DNA from: Rhizobium sp. Q54
GTDB lineage: Bacteria > Pseudomonadota > Alphaproteobacteria > Micropepsales > Micropepsaceae
Length of the DNA stretch: 64,000 bases
Assembly (NCBI GenBank): GCA_945860165.1
Contig: CAMAPL010000007.1
Location: 46,307 to 110,306, forward strand
Reading direction: 5' to 3'
Shown piece by piece: positions 24,206 to 32,910 of this stretch. Both the position numbers and the translations under genes were made by a program. Numbering within the stretch: position 1 is the first letter of the stretch; every line of letters begins with the position of its first letter. The notes below the pieces were generated by a model. The model ran no database searches and was not told the origin of the DNA. It saw nothing but the letters and a program-made list of their open reading frames with translations.

Positions 24206-25728
24206 TGCGAGAAACGTCCCAGCGGCAACCGCTTGCGCAGCAGCAACACGGTGACGCCATAGCCCAGCCCGGCGCAGACCAGCGCCACCAGCAACGCCGC
24301 CTCATCGGCATAGGCACCCGGCAGGATGGTTTCCCCCAGCCGCGCACCCAGCCAGGCGCCAGCACCCGCCGCCAGTGCCGCCAGCAAGGCAGCCGGCAGG
24401 GCGCGGCGGAATAGTGTTTCAATCGCCAGCAGGGCGCGGCTGCGTCCCAGCCAGGTCAGCACGCCGACATTGACCCACGCGCCCAAGGCAGTACCCAGGG
24501 CCAGCCCCGCCACGCCCATATCAAATCCCCAGACCAGCAACAGCTTGAGCGCAATGTTGGTCCCCAATGCGATCAGGGTGGCGCGCATCGGCGTGACGGT
24601 GTCGTGACGGGCATAAAAAGTGGACGCGACAATCCGCACCAGCGCCATGGCGGGAAGCCCGACCCCATAGGCGGCCAGCGCCAGCGCTGCCAGCGCGGCC
24701 GCCTGCGCATCGAACGCGCCATGCTGGAACACCGCGCGCGTGATGGTGTCCGGTATGAGCAGAAATGCGAACATGAACGGCAAGGTCAGCAGCAAACTCA
24801 TGGCAGCGGACCGGTTCTGGGCGGCGTCGGAACCGGCGCGGTCTTTTTTCGCCAGCCGCGCCGACATGGCCGGCAGCAGCACCGTGCCCAGCGCGATGCC
24901 CAGCACACCCAGCGGCAACTGGTTGATGCGGTCGGCATAATAAAGCGCGGTGCGGCTGCCGCTCGCCAGCATGCTGGCAAGGATGGTGTCGATCAGCGGC
25001 GCGATCACCACGCTGGCGGCGCCGATGGTCACCATACCGAAGGCGGCGAAGAATTCCTTTATCTCGGGTGTCCAGCGCGGCCATGTCAGGCGCAGCCACA
25101 AGCCTTCTTTCGCCCCGGCCCATACAATGAAGATCAGCTGCGCCACACCGCCCGCCAGCACGCCCCAGGCCGCGGCATAGGCGGCGTTGGGAAACCACTG
25201 CCAGGCGACCAGCGTGGCGATCATGGAAAGGTTGAGCAGATTGGACCAGGCCGCGCCGGCCCAGAAGCGGTCGTTGGCATTGAGCATGGCGGACAACTGC
25301 ACCGCCACCAAAGTCAGGATCAGATAGGGAAAGGTGACGCGGGCCAGCGCCACCGTCATCGCGAACTGGTCGGGGTTGCCGGCGAAGCCCGGCGCGATCA
25401 GCCGGATGATCGCCGGCATGAAGATCATCGCCAGCACCAGCAGCGCGATCTGCGCCGCCATCTGCCAGGCGAAGACGTCATCGGCGAATTTCGCGGCCTT
25501 TTCCTTTTCGCCCCTGGCGTGAAGCGCGGCATAGCGCGGCAAGAACGCCGGATTCAGCGTGCCTTCACCGAAAATAGCGCGGAAATAATTGGGAAAGAGG
25601 AACGCCACGAAGAAGGCGTCAGACAGCACGCCGCTGCCCAGCGTCCAGGCCAGCATGGCGTCGCGCACAAAACCGGTGACCCGCGACGCCAGGGTAAAGC
25701 CGCTGACCGAGAGCAGCTTCCGGAACAT
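24202..25728 (-). CDS. murJ: Lipid II flippase MurJ
   Basis: A 508-aa polytopic membrane protein of the MOP/MVF family that flips lipid II across the inner membrane for peptidoglycan synthesis. The N-terminus MFRKLLSVSGFTLASRVTGFVRD and the FRAIFGEGTLNPAFLPRY block are typical, including the conserved charged residues of the central cavity. Length fits 14 transmembrane helices. Its ATG overlaps the stop of the upstream TesA-like gene. Confidence 0.95.
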   Translation of the reverse strand: MFRKLLSVSGFTLASRVTGFVRDAMLAWTLGSGVLSDAFFVAFLFPNYFRAIFGEGTLNPAFLPRYAALHARGEKEKAAKFADDVFAWQMAAQIALLVLAMIFMPAIIRLIAPGFAGNPDQFAMTVALARVTFPYLILTLVAVQLSAMLNANDRFWAGAAWSNLLNLSMIATLVAWQWFPNAAYAAAWGVLAGGVAQLIFIVWAGAKEGLWLRLTWPRWTPEIKEFFAAFGMVTIGAASVVIAPLIDTILASMLASGSRTALYYADRINQLPLGVLGIALGTVLLPAMSARLAKKDRAGSDAAQNRSAAMSLLLTLPFMFAFLLIPDTITRAVFQHGAFDAQAAALAALALAAYGVGLPAMALVRIVASTFYARHDTVTPMRATLIALGTNIALKLLLVWGFDMGVAGLALGTALGAWVNVGVLTWLGRSRALLAIETLFRRALPAALLAALAAGAGAWLGARLGETILPGAYADEAALLVALVCAGLGYGVTVLLLRKRLPLGRFSQ

Positions 25729-26372
25729 CAGCGCCCCACCAACGTCTTCACCAGCGGCAGGATGCGCGCGACGATCACCTTTACGCCGTCCGGATTGGGA
25801 TGCATGCCGTCCGCCTGGTTGAGTTTGGAATTGAGCGCCACGCCGTCCAGGATGAAGGGATAGAATAGCACGCCCTGCTGCTTGGCGAGGCGCGGATAGA
25901 TAGCATCGAATGCCTTGACATATTCGGGGCCGAGATTGCGCTGCGCCTTCATGCCGGTCAGCAGCACCTTAACCTTGGCGGCCTTGAGGCGGGTGAGGAT
26001 GGCGCGCAGATTCTTTTCCGTCTGCTCCGGCGGCAGGCCGCGCAGCATGTCGTTGGAGCCCAGCTCGATAATGGCCACATCGGGCCGGGCGGCCAGCGAC
26101 CAGTCTAGCCGCGCCAGGCCGCCAGCGCTGGTGTCGCCCGACACCCCGGCATTGGTCACCACCGCATCGATCCCTGCCCGCTTCAGGGCGGCCTGCAACT
26201 GCACGCTGAATTCGGTCCCCGGCGGCAGGCCATAGCCCTGCGTCAAGCTGGTCCCCAGAGCGAGGATTTTTACAGGCGCGGCAAGCGCCTGCCCTGCTCC
26301 TGCCCCAATTAGGAGGCCAAAAGTCAGAAGCAGAACTATGCTAAGCAGCGTTCTTGAAGTGCGCGTTTTCAT
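25728..26372 (-). CDS. TesA-like SGNH/GDSL-family esterase (arylesterase)
   Basis: A 214-aa periplasmic hydrolase with a signal sequence (TLLSIVLLLTFGLLIGAGAGQALA). The oxyanion block GSNDM and the C-terminal catalytic pair DGMHPNPDG (Asp and His) are intact. The nucleophile block reads LALGTSLTQGYGL, so the usual Asp of GDS is Thr while the Ser is kept. It is divergent from an ABC ATPase gene with only 17 bp between start codons, matching the tesA / ybbA arrangement of other bacteria. The last bases overlap murJ. Confidence 0.88.
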   Translation of the reverse strand: MKTRTSRTLLSIVLLLTFGLLIGAGAGQALAAPVKILALGTSLTQGYGLPPGTEFSVQLQAALKRAGIDAVVTNAGVSGDTSAGGLARLDWSLAARPDVAIIELGSNDMLRGLPPEQTEKNLRAILTRLKAAKVKVLLTGMKAQRNLGPEYVKAFDAIYPRLAKQQGVLFYPFILDGVALNSKLNQADGMHPNPDGVKVIVARILPLVKTLVGR

Positions 26373-26389
26373 CTTATATCCGAGTCAGC

Positions 26390-27106
26390 ATGCACAATCC
26401 CCCGCCCGCCCTTCAGCTTCAAGACGTGACCCTGACGCTGAAAAGCCTGGCCGGGCCGGTGGACATCCTGGCCGGTGTGTCCCTTCAGGTCCCGGCCGGG
26501 CAGACACTGGCGCTGACGGGGCCATCCGGCTCGGGAAAATCCTCGCTGCTGATGGTGGCGGCGGGGTTGGAAAAACCCACCTCCGGCAAGGTCACCATCA
26601 CCGGCACCAATATCACCGGAATGGGCGAGGACGCGGCGGCGCGGTTCCGCCTGGGCCGCATAGGCATCGTTTTCCAGTCCTTCCATCTCATCCCCACCAT
26701 GACCGCGCTGGAAAATGTCGCGGTCCCGCTGGAGCTGATGGGCATGCCTGACGCCTTCGACCGCGCGCAGGCCGAGCTGCGCGCCGTGGGTCTGATCCAG
26801 CGCACCGATCATTATCCCGGCCAGCTGTCCGGCGGCGAGCAGCAGCGCGTGGCGCTGGCCCGCGCTCTGGCGCCGGGGCCGCAGATTCTGTTCGCGGATG
26901 AGCCGACCGGCAATCTCGACAGCGCCACTGGTTCGGGCATCGCCGACCTGATCTTCGCCCTGAACGCGGAACGCGACGCCAGCCTGTTCCTGGTGACGCA
27001 CGAGGAAAGCCTGGCGCGGCGTTGCCAGCGCGTGCTGCGCATGGCCGATGGCAAGGTCGTGTCGGATGATGGTGGCGTGCCTCATGCTTCGACAAGCTCA
27101 GCATGA
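26390..27106 (+). CDS. ABC transporter ATP-binding protein (YbbA-like, LolD class)
   Basis: A 238-aa ATPase with Walker A TGPSGSGKSSLLMVAAGLE, signature QLSGGEQQRVALARAL and Walker B ILFADEPTGNLDS. These are typical of the MacB/LolD/YbbA subfamily that pairs with FtsX-like permeases. The ATG at 26390 (MHNPPPALQLQ) is used. Its last ten codons (ending HASTSSA) and stop lie inside a REP-like palindrome. The permease gene follows 49 bp later. Confidence 0.92.
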   Translation: MHNPPPALQLQDVTLTLKSLAGPVDILAGVSLQVPAGQTLALTGPSGSGKSSLLMVAAGLEKPTSGKVTITGTNITGMGEDAAARFRLGRIGIVFQSFHLIPTMTALENVAVPLELMGMPDAFDRAQAELRAVGLIQRTDHYPGQLSGGEQQRVALARALAPGPQILFADEPTGNLDSATGSGIADLIFALNAERDASLFLVTHEESLARRCQRVLRMADGKVVSDDGGVPHASTSSA

Positions 27107-27151
27107 GGATTTGCGCCAACATCCTTACCCTGAGCCTGTCGAAGGGTGAGG
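27081..27151. repeat. REP-like element overlapping the ABC ATPase stop codon
   Basis: CTCATGCTTCGACAAGCTCAGCATGAGG (27081-27108) is followed by ACCCTGAGCCTGTCGAAGGGTGAGG (27127-27151). The TTCGACAAGCTCAG / CTGAGCCTGTCGAA pair is a REP core I recall as widespread in alphaproteobacteria. It contributes the last residues and stop of the upstream gene. Confidence 0.8.
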
Positions 27152-27155
27152 TGAC

Positions 27156-29702
27156 ATGAATCTGCGGCTTGCCCTGCAGCTGGCGCAGCGCGAATTGCGC
27201 GGCGGCTTTGCGGGATTCCGCATTTTCTTTTTCTGCCTGGTGCTGGGCAGCGGCGCCATCGCGGGCGTCGGCTCGCTGAGCGATGCCTTCCTCACCGGCT
27301 TGCAGGATCAGGGACAGATTTTGCTGGGCGGCGATGTTTCGGTCCGGCAGATCCATCGCCCTGTCGGCGCGAAAGAGCGCGCATTCTTCGAACAACAGGG
27401 CCGTGTTTCCGAATCCATGTCGATGCGCGCCATGGTCTATGCGCGCGGCAATGGCGCGCGTCAGCTAGTCGAACTCAAAGGCGTGGACGATCGCTGGCCG
27501 CTGTTCGGCGCAGTCACCTTCACGCCGTCGCAAAATCTGCGCGACGTGCTGGCCTGCGAGGATGACGGGGTCTGCGGCGCCGCGCTGGAACAAAGCCTGA
27601 TGGACCGGCTCAAGGTCTCGCGCGGCGACCTGATCACCTTGGGCAACGCCACCTTCCGGGTGATGGCGGTGCTGGACAAGGAGCCTGACCGCGTTTCCAC
27701 CGGTTTCGAGCTGGGACCGCGGCTGCTGGTCTCCACCAAGGGATTGCCCGCCACCGGCCTGGTCTCGACCGAAAGCCTGATCAACTACAACTATCGCATC
27801 GCGCTGAAAGGCGCGTTGAACAACCAGGTGCAGGCGCGGGGCGCCATCGCCGGCTTCAAGGATGCGGCGGCGAAGCGCTTTCCGGAAGCCGGATGGAATA
27901 TCCGCGACCGCACTGACGCCGCCCCCGGCATCCGCCGCTATGTCGAACAGATCACCATGTTCCTGACGCTGGTGGGCCTGGTGGCGCTGGGTGTGGGCGG
28001 CGTGGGCGCCAGCCAGGCCATTATCGCCTTCCTGGACCGCAAGCGCGCCGACATCGCCATCCTGAAATCGCTGGGCGCCAGCGGCGGCTTCGTCTTCCTG
28101 GTGTTTTTTCAGCAGGTCATGGCGGTGGCGGTCGCCGCCACCTTGCTGGGCGCGGCCCTGGGCGCGGCGTTGCCATTCGCGGTGGTCTGGTTCTATGGCG
28201 CCGCCCTGCCCGTGCCGCCCACCTTCGGTTTCTATCCCCTGCCGCTGCTCTTGGCGCTGGCGTTCGGCCTTCTGTCGGCGGTCGCCTTCGCGGTGCCGCC
28301 GCTGAGCCATGCCCGCGCCGTGCCGCCCGCCAGCCTGTTTCGCGATGTCGTGTCGCCCGCCAATCCCGAAGGACAGAATCTCTATCGCGCCATCTCGGCC
28401 GCCGCCGGCCTTGGCGTGGCCGGCCTCACCCTGGTGCTGGCGCCCTCGCCGGTCTTCGCGGCGCAATTCCTCGCCGGATCGGTGGCGGCGCTGGCGCTGC
28501 TGCGACTGCTGGCGGAAGGCTTGCGCCGCGCCATTCGCGCAATGCCGCACCCCAAATCGCCGCTGGTGCGGCTGGCCTTCGCCAATCTGGTGCGCCCGGG
28601 CGCCGCCACCGGCGGCGTGGTCACCGCACTCGGCCTGGGGCTGACATTGCTGGCCACCGTCACCTTGCTGAATTCGACCATCAACGCCCAGGTGGCGGGC
28701 GCCTTGCCGGCTCGCGCCCCCAGTTTCTTCTTTGTCGATATCCAGCAGGCCGACGCAAAGACCTTCGACCGCATCATCACCGGTTTTTCCAGCGCTACCG
28801 GCTACCAGCGCACCCCAATGATCCGTGGACGGATCACCGAGGTGGCCGGGGTACCGTCGGCTGAGGTGAAAGTGACGCCGGAAGCCAAATGGGCGCTGAA
28901 CGGCGACCGCGGCATCACCTATGCCGATACCCCGCCGCCCGGCACCGTCATCACCGATGGAAAATGGTGGGATGCAAACTATCGCGGGCCCACCCTGATT
29001 TCGCTGGACCAGAATATCGCCCGTGGCACCGGCGCCAAGATCGGCGATTCCATGAAGCTGAACGTGCTGGGGCGCGAGTTCGAAGGCCGCATCGCGTCCT
29101 TGCGCAAGGTGGATTTCACCAATGGCGGGCAGAATTTCGTGCTGGTCCTGTCGCCCGGCCTGATCGACAAGGCGCCGCACGCCTTCCTCGCCACGGTGCG
29201 GGTGGACGATGCGCAGGAGAACGCCATGTACCTGGCGGTGACCAACCGTTTCCCCAACATCTCCACCGTAAGGGTCAAGGACGCCATCCAGCAGATCCAG
29301 AACATGCTGGCTTCGCTGGCCCAGGGCGTCAGCGCCGCCAGCCTGGTCACCATCCTGGCGGGCCTCTTGGTGCTGGCGGGCGCCATCGCGGCGGGAACCC
29401 GGGCGCGGCTGTATGACGCCACCATCCTGAAGATTCTGGGCGCGACCCGGGCGCGAATCGCCCTGGTCTATGTCATCGAATATGGCGTGCTGGGCGCGGC
29501 GACCGGTGTGATCGCCCTGCTGGCCGGAACCCTAGCCGGCTGGGCGATCGCCTGGGGCGTCCTGGAGGTGCCCTTCGCCTTTGACGGCCGGGCGGTGCTG
29601 GTAACGGTACTGGGCGGTGGGGCGGCGACCCTGCTGTTCGGGCTTTTGGGCGCGGTTGGGGCGCTTTCGGTACGGCCGGCACGGCGCTTGCGGGCTCCTT
29701 AA
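27156..29702 (+). CDS. FtsX-like ABC permease (YbbP-like)
   Basis: An 848-aa protein with two FtsX-type membrane blocks and large extracytoplasmic loops. Hydrophobic clusters lie near residues 20-45, 270-420 and 720-845. The sequences ILKSLGASGGFVFLVFFQQ and ILKILGATRARIALVYVIEY are the paired FtsX signatures. It works with the YbbA-like ATPase just upstream. The combination with a divergent TesA-like esterase is conserved in many proteobacteria, but its substrate is not established; export or lipoprotein-type work is inference. Confidence 0.9.
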   Translation: MNLRLALQLAQRELRGGFAGFRIFFFCLVLGSGAIAGVGSLSDAFLTGLQDQGQILLGGDVSVRQIHRPVGAKERAFFEQQGRVSESMSMRAMVYARGNGARQLVELKGVDDRWPLFGAVTFTPSQNLRDVLACEDDGVCGAALEQSLMDRLKVSRGDLITLGNATFRVMAVLDKEPDRVSTGFELGPRLLVSTKGLPATGLVSTESLINYNYRIALKGALNNQVQARGAIAGFKDAAAKRFPEAGWNIRDRTDAAPGIRRYVEQITMFLTLVGLVALGVGGVGASQAIIAFLDRKRADIAILKSLGASGGFVFLVFFQQVMAVAVAATLLGAALGAALPFAVVWFYGAALPVPPTFGFYPLPLLLALAFGLLSAVAFAVPPLSHARAVPPASLFRDVVSPANPEGQNLYRAISAAAGLGVAGLTLVLAPSPVFAAQFLAGSVAALALLRLLAEGLRRAIRAMPHPKSPLVRLAFANLVRPGAATGGVVTALGLGLTLLATVTLLNSTINAQVAGALPARAPSFFFVDIQQADAKTFDRIITGFSSATGYQRTPMIRGRITEVAGVPSAEVKVTPEAKWALNGDRGITYADTPPPGTVITDGKWWDANYRGPTLISLDQNIARGTGAKIGDSMKLNVLGREFEGRIASLRKVDFTNGGQNFVLVLSPGLIDKAPHAFLATVRVDDAQENAMYLAVTNRFPNISTVRVKDAIQQIQNMLASLAQGVSAASLVTILAGLLVLAGAIAAGTRARLYDATILKILGATRARIALVYVIEYGVLGAATGVIALLAGTLAGWAIAWGVLEVPFAFDGRAVLVTVLGGGAATLLFGLLGAVGALSVRPARRLRAP

Positions 29703-29793
29703 CCTTTGAAAAAGCATCTTTTTCGCCCGCCGGCGAAGGCCTTGATATCGCCACAACAAATCACGATATAGTATGGGGCAAAGGGAGTACCAA

Positions 29794-30537
29794 ATGGCTG
29801 AATATGACAATCGCATTGTTCGTGGTGCGGCAACCGTCGCCGACACGATGGATATGGGCCTGCGCGCGCATATGCTGCGGGTCTACAACTACATGGTCGG
29901 CGCCCTCGCCCTGACGGGCGTCGTCGCCTATGTGGTGGCCAATTCGCCGCCGCTGCTGAACATGCTCTACCAGCAGACGGCGACCGGCGGACTCGCGCCC
30001 ACCATGCTGGGTTGGGTGGTGATGCTGGCGCCCATCGCGCTGGTGTTCTTCCTCTCCTTCCGCGTCATGCATATGAGCCAAACGGCGGCGCAGGCCACCT
30101 TCTGGGTGTATGCCGCCCTCACCGGCGCGTCGCTGGCCTCGATCCTGATCGCCTATACCGGCACCAGCGTGGCGATGACCTTCTTTGTCACCGCCGGCAC
30201 CTTCGGCACGATGAGCCTGTACGGCTACACCACCAAGCGTGACCTGACCGGCTTCGGCAACTTCCTGTTCATGGGGTTGATCGGCATCCTGCTGGCGTCG
30301 CTGGCCAACATGTTCTTCAAGTCGGGCATGATGAATTTTATCATCAGCGTGCTGGGCGTGCTGATCTTTACCGGCCTGACCGCCTGGGACACCCAGAAGA
30401 TCAAGAACACCTATTATGAGATCGGCGGAGATACTGCGGTTGCGGGCAAGGCGGCGATCATGGGCGCGCTGTCGCTCTACCTCGACTTCCTCAACATCTT
30501 CCTGTTCCTGCTGCGCTTCATGGGCGACCGCCGCTAA
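29794..30537 (+). CDS. Bax inhibitor-1 / YccA-family membrane protein
   Basis: A 247-aa protein with about seven transmembrane segments and the C-terminal family signature FTGLTAWDTQKIK followed by LYLDFLNIFLFLLRFMG. Bacterial members may modulate FtsH proteolysis (YccA) or ion leak (BsYetJ). The ATG at 29794, just after AAAGGGAG, is preferred to 29773. A strong terminator follows. Confidence 0.93.
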   Translation: MAEYDNRIVRGAATVADTMDMGLRAHMLRVYNYMVGALALTGVVAYVVANSPPLLNMLYQQTATGGLAPTMLGWVVMLAPIALVFFLSFRVMHMSQTAAQATFWVYAALTGASLASILIAYTGTSVAMTFFVTAGTFGTMSLYGYTTKRDLTGFGNFLFMGLIGILLASLANMFFKSGMMNFIISVLGVLIFTGLTAWDTQKIKNTYYEIGGDTAVAGKAAIMGALSLYLDFLNIFLFLLRFMGDRR

Positions 30538-30560
30538 GCGAAGCAACCACGAAAACGAAA

Positions 30561-30588
30561 AGGCCCGGAGAAATCCGGGCCTTTTTTT
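30561..30588 (+). terminator. Rho-independent terminator after the Bax inhibitor gene
   Basis: Perfect 9-bp stem AGGCCCGGA / TCCGGGCCT with a GAAA loop, followed by a run of T. The stem is nearly the same as that after rpsT. Confidence 0.93.
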
Positions 30589-30600
30589 GTTTCCTTGCTC

Positions 30601-30720
30601 TCCATGGGCGGCTCCCCCGGTCCGCGCGAAGCGCGGCCGGAGGACAAGCTTAACGAGCCGCCAATCCAGTTTTCTGTTCGCGTGACGATGGATGGCCGGG
30701 TCAAGCCCGGCCATGGAGAG
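30601..30720. repeat. REP-like repeat with ATGGCCGGG palindrome
   Basis: Includes CTCCATGG ... CCATGGAG at the ends, an internal GCGCGAAGCGC hairpin and ATGGCCGGGtcaagCCCGGCCAT (30692-30714). It is related to the repeat at 17211 and lies between the convergent BI-1 and DUF2794 genes. Confidence 0.7.
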
Positions 30721-30724
30721 AGTT

Positions 30725-31087
30725 TTACTCCCCGAGCACCTTCAGCAGTTTCTTGTCGAAGACTTTCAGCACCTGCGCCAGCTCGTGGCCACGTTTGAGG
30801 ATCACACCGCCCGCGGCGATGACGCAATACTGGCCCTGTCTGGCGCGCAGTTCCGGGCGCTTTCCGATACGGAACAGCGGCATTGCGCTGGCGCGGCGGA
30901 AAACGGAGAACACCGCGGTTTCGCTGAGGAAATCCAGCGCGTAATCCCGCCACTCCCCGGCCGCGGCCATGCGGCCATAGAGGGTAAGAATCCGGTTCAG
31001 TTCGGGACGGTCAAACGTGACTTGCAGCGCCGCAGACATGTCACGACCGGCAATCGCGCGGTGCAGTTTTATGGGTTCTTCCACCAT
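30725..31087 (-). CDS. DUF2794 family protein
   Basis: A 120-aa protein matching the alphaproteobacterial DUF2794 family as I recall it: LTLYGRMAAAGEWRDYALDFL, then AVFSVFRRASAMPLFRI and a C-terminal ILKRGHELAQVLKVFDKKL. Function is unknown. A shorter start at MSAALQVTF (31039) is possible. No signal peptide or membrane segment is visible. Confidence 0.8.
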   Translation of the reverse strand: MVEEPIKLHRAIAGRDMSAALQVTFDRPELNRILTLYGRMAAAGEWRDYALDFLSETAVFSVFRRASAMPLFRIGKRPELRARQGQYCVIAAGGVILKRGHELAQVLKVFDKKLLKVLGE

Positions 31088-31336
31088 CCAAAAGCGATGA
31101 TGGGCCGAGGCTTTATGTCCCGCAAGCGCTCAAGCAGCACCTTTCCTGTCAAAAATGTCACGACGATTCGAAACGGAACCTGCCCAGAAATGGTCAAGAT
31201 TGAACCATGTCCCAGCCGCATTCGGACGTTATCATCTCTTGGTCGGTTGGCCGTGAATCGGGTCGGATAACAAGCCCCCCAGCCCCTACTCCGGGCCGGA
31301 TCAAGCCAACCGACAATTTCCTCACAAAAAAATACG
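31088..31336. other. Intergenic region, no feature seen
   Basis: About 250 bp upstream of DUF2794. It probably carries the DUF2794 promoter. I see no supported gene, RNA or strong repeat. Confidence 0.4.
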
Positions 31337-31676
31337 CTAGCGAAGTGTCGCGATGAATTCACGTATCCACGCCGCATATTGTCCGAACAGTCCGCCGATG
31401 GCGCCGACCAGGGCACCGATCATCACGCCATAGGGTAATGTAGCGTTCGGGCTGGTCACCCAGCAGATTTGCAGCAGCCACCGCCGCCAGGACACAGGCC
31501 GCTTCGATCACCAAGCCGCCAAGCGCGCCCATGCCATAGCCGCGCGCCAGGGCGCGGGCATAAAGCAGGCTAGCGGTGCCAGCGATCATCATGCAGCCGA
31601 ACAGCGCATAGTGAACCTGGAGCAGCGACCGGACATGGCTGGCGATCATCAGCGCCACTTCCAGCATGACGCCCAC
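31337..31676 (-). pseudogene. Small membrane protein, probably frameshifted
   Basis: From the GTG at 31676 one frame encodes a hydrophobic protein (VALMIASHVRSLL, LFGCMMIAGTASLLYARAL, IEAACVLAAVAAANLL). After about 31460-31490 that frame turns hydrophilic and Arg-rich, while another minus frame becomes membrane-like (PYGVMIGALVGAIGGLFGQY, then AAWIREFIATLR) and stops with TAG at 31337. A one-base indel joining the two would give a coherent ~110-aa membrane protein. It could be a real mutation, a sequencing error or chance. No family was recognised. Confidence 0.35.
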
Positions 31677-31756
31677 CAGCAGTGCGCGGTCGAGAATGCG
31701 GGGCGCGGCAACCCTCTCCTTGCGGGAAAAACCTGATTTCTCTAAGCAGTTCCCTT

Positions 31757-32800
31757 ATGGCAGCCGAGACAGCGACCAGCGACCCGTTCCTGCGCGACCT
31801 CTGGTACATGCCGGCGCTAGCGTCCAGCCTCAAGCGCGGCGACATGCGCCGGGAAATGCTGCTGGGCGAGCCGGTGCTGCTGGGGCGCAATCATGCCGGC
31901 GAAATTTTCGCCTTGCGCGATATCTGTCCGCATCGCGGCGTGCCCCTGTCGGCGGGCCGGATCAAACCCGATGACAGCGTGGAATGCCCCTATCACGGCT
32001 GGCGCTTCGGCAAGGATGGCGTGTGCAACGCGATCCCATCGCTGGTGCCGGGGCAGGATTTCGATCCCCACAAGGTCAAGGTGCGGACATATGCGGTGCG
32101 CGAACAGGACGGGCTGATCTGGGTCTATATGGCGGCGACGCCGGGCGCCGCCCCGAAATCCGAGCCGCCGCGCGCTGGTGTCAGCCACAAGATGCGCTGG
32201 ACCGAGATCCAGAATTTCCGTTGCGGCATAGACCATGCCGCGATCGGGCTGATGGACCCCGCGCACGGGCCCTATGTCCATAATCACTGGTGGTGGAAGA
32301 AAACGCCGCGCGTCAAGGAAAAACATTATGCGCCGCTGCCAAACGGCTTTGTGATGACCCGGCACAAGCCGTCCAAACCGGTTTATGCGCTGCTGGGCGA
32401 TGTCCAGACCGAGATCACCTTCGAACTGCCGTCCACCCGCTTCGAGATTCTGTCCGGCACATTGATGGGCATGCCATTCAGGGTGGTGGGCCTGACGGTC
32501 TGCACGCCACGGGACGCGGACAATACGGACGTCATTCAAGTGTTCTACTGGCCGGGCTGGCTGAACTTCATCTATCCTTTTTTCTGGGTGCTGGGCCGCA
32601 CCTTCATCGGCGACGACCGCAAGATCGTGGAATTGCAGCGCGAGGGGCTTAAGTTCAACCCGAATCTGATGCTGATCCAGGATTCCGACCAGCCCGCCAT
32701 CTGGTACCACCGCGTCAAGAAAGCTTGGGCGGAATCGGTCGAAAATGGCACGGCCTTCGTCAATCCTGTGCAGGAACGGACCCTGCGCTGGAGATCATAA
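31757..32800 (+). CDS. Rieske [2Fe-2S] aromatic ring-hydroxylating oxygenase
   Basis: A 347-aa oxygenase subunit. The Rieske cluster motif is CPHRGVPL (C-x-H) with CPYHGWRF (C-x2-H), near residues 55-85. The C-terminal domain carries a plausible mononuclear-iron segment (IDHAAIGLMDPAHGPYVHNH). The start is the ATG at 31757. No ferredoxin or reductase is adjacent; a ferredoxin and its reductase occur 17 kb away at 49449-50989. The substrate is unknown, with relatives acting on aromatics or steroids. Confidence 0.88.
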   Translation: MAAETATSDPFLRDLWYMPALASSLKRGDMRREMLLGEPVLLGRNHAGEIFALRDICPHRGVPLSAGRIKPDDSVECPYHGWRFGKDGVCNAIPSLVPGQDFDPHKVKVRTYAVREQDGLIWVYMAATPGAAPKSEPPRAGVSHKMRWTEIQNFRCGIDHAAIGLMDPAHGPYVHNHWWWKKTPRVKEKHYAPLPNGFVMTRHKPSKPVYALLGDVQTEITFELPSTRFEILSGTLMGMPFRVVGLTVCTPRDADNTDVIQVFYWPGWLNFIYPFFWVLGRTFIGDDRKIVELQREGLKFNPNLMLIQDSDQPAIWYHRVKKAWAESVENGTAFVNPVQERTLRWRS

Positions 32801-32910
32801 TTTTTGGGGTTGCGGCACCGCGTCGCCCCCTCTAAACAGTCCCCTTAACCTACAACTTGACCGGACCTGAGCGCCCTCAAAAGCGCGGGCCCGCATGCGC
32901 GCGAGTACTC

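Noticed and set aside
24604-25863. 419-aa plus-strand ORF opposite murJ
   Set aside because: Arg/Gln/His-rich shadow frame; murJ and the esterase explain the region.
27465-29180. 571-aa minus-strand ORF opposite the YbbP-like permease
   Set aside because: Gln/His/Gly-rich composition typical of antisense frames in GC-rich genes; no domain.
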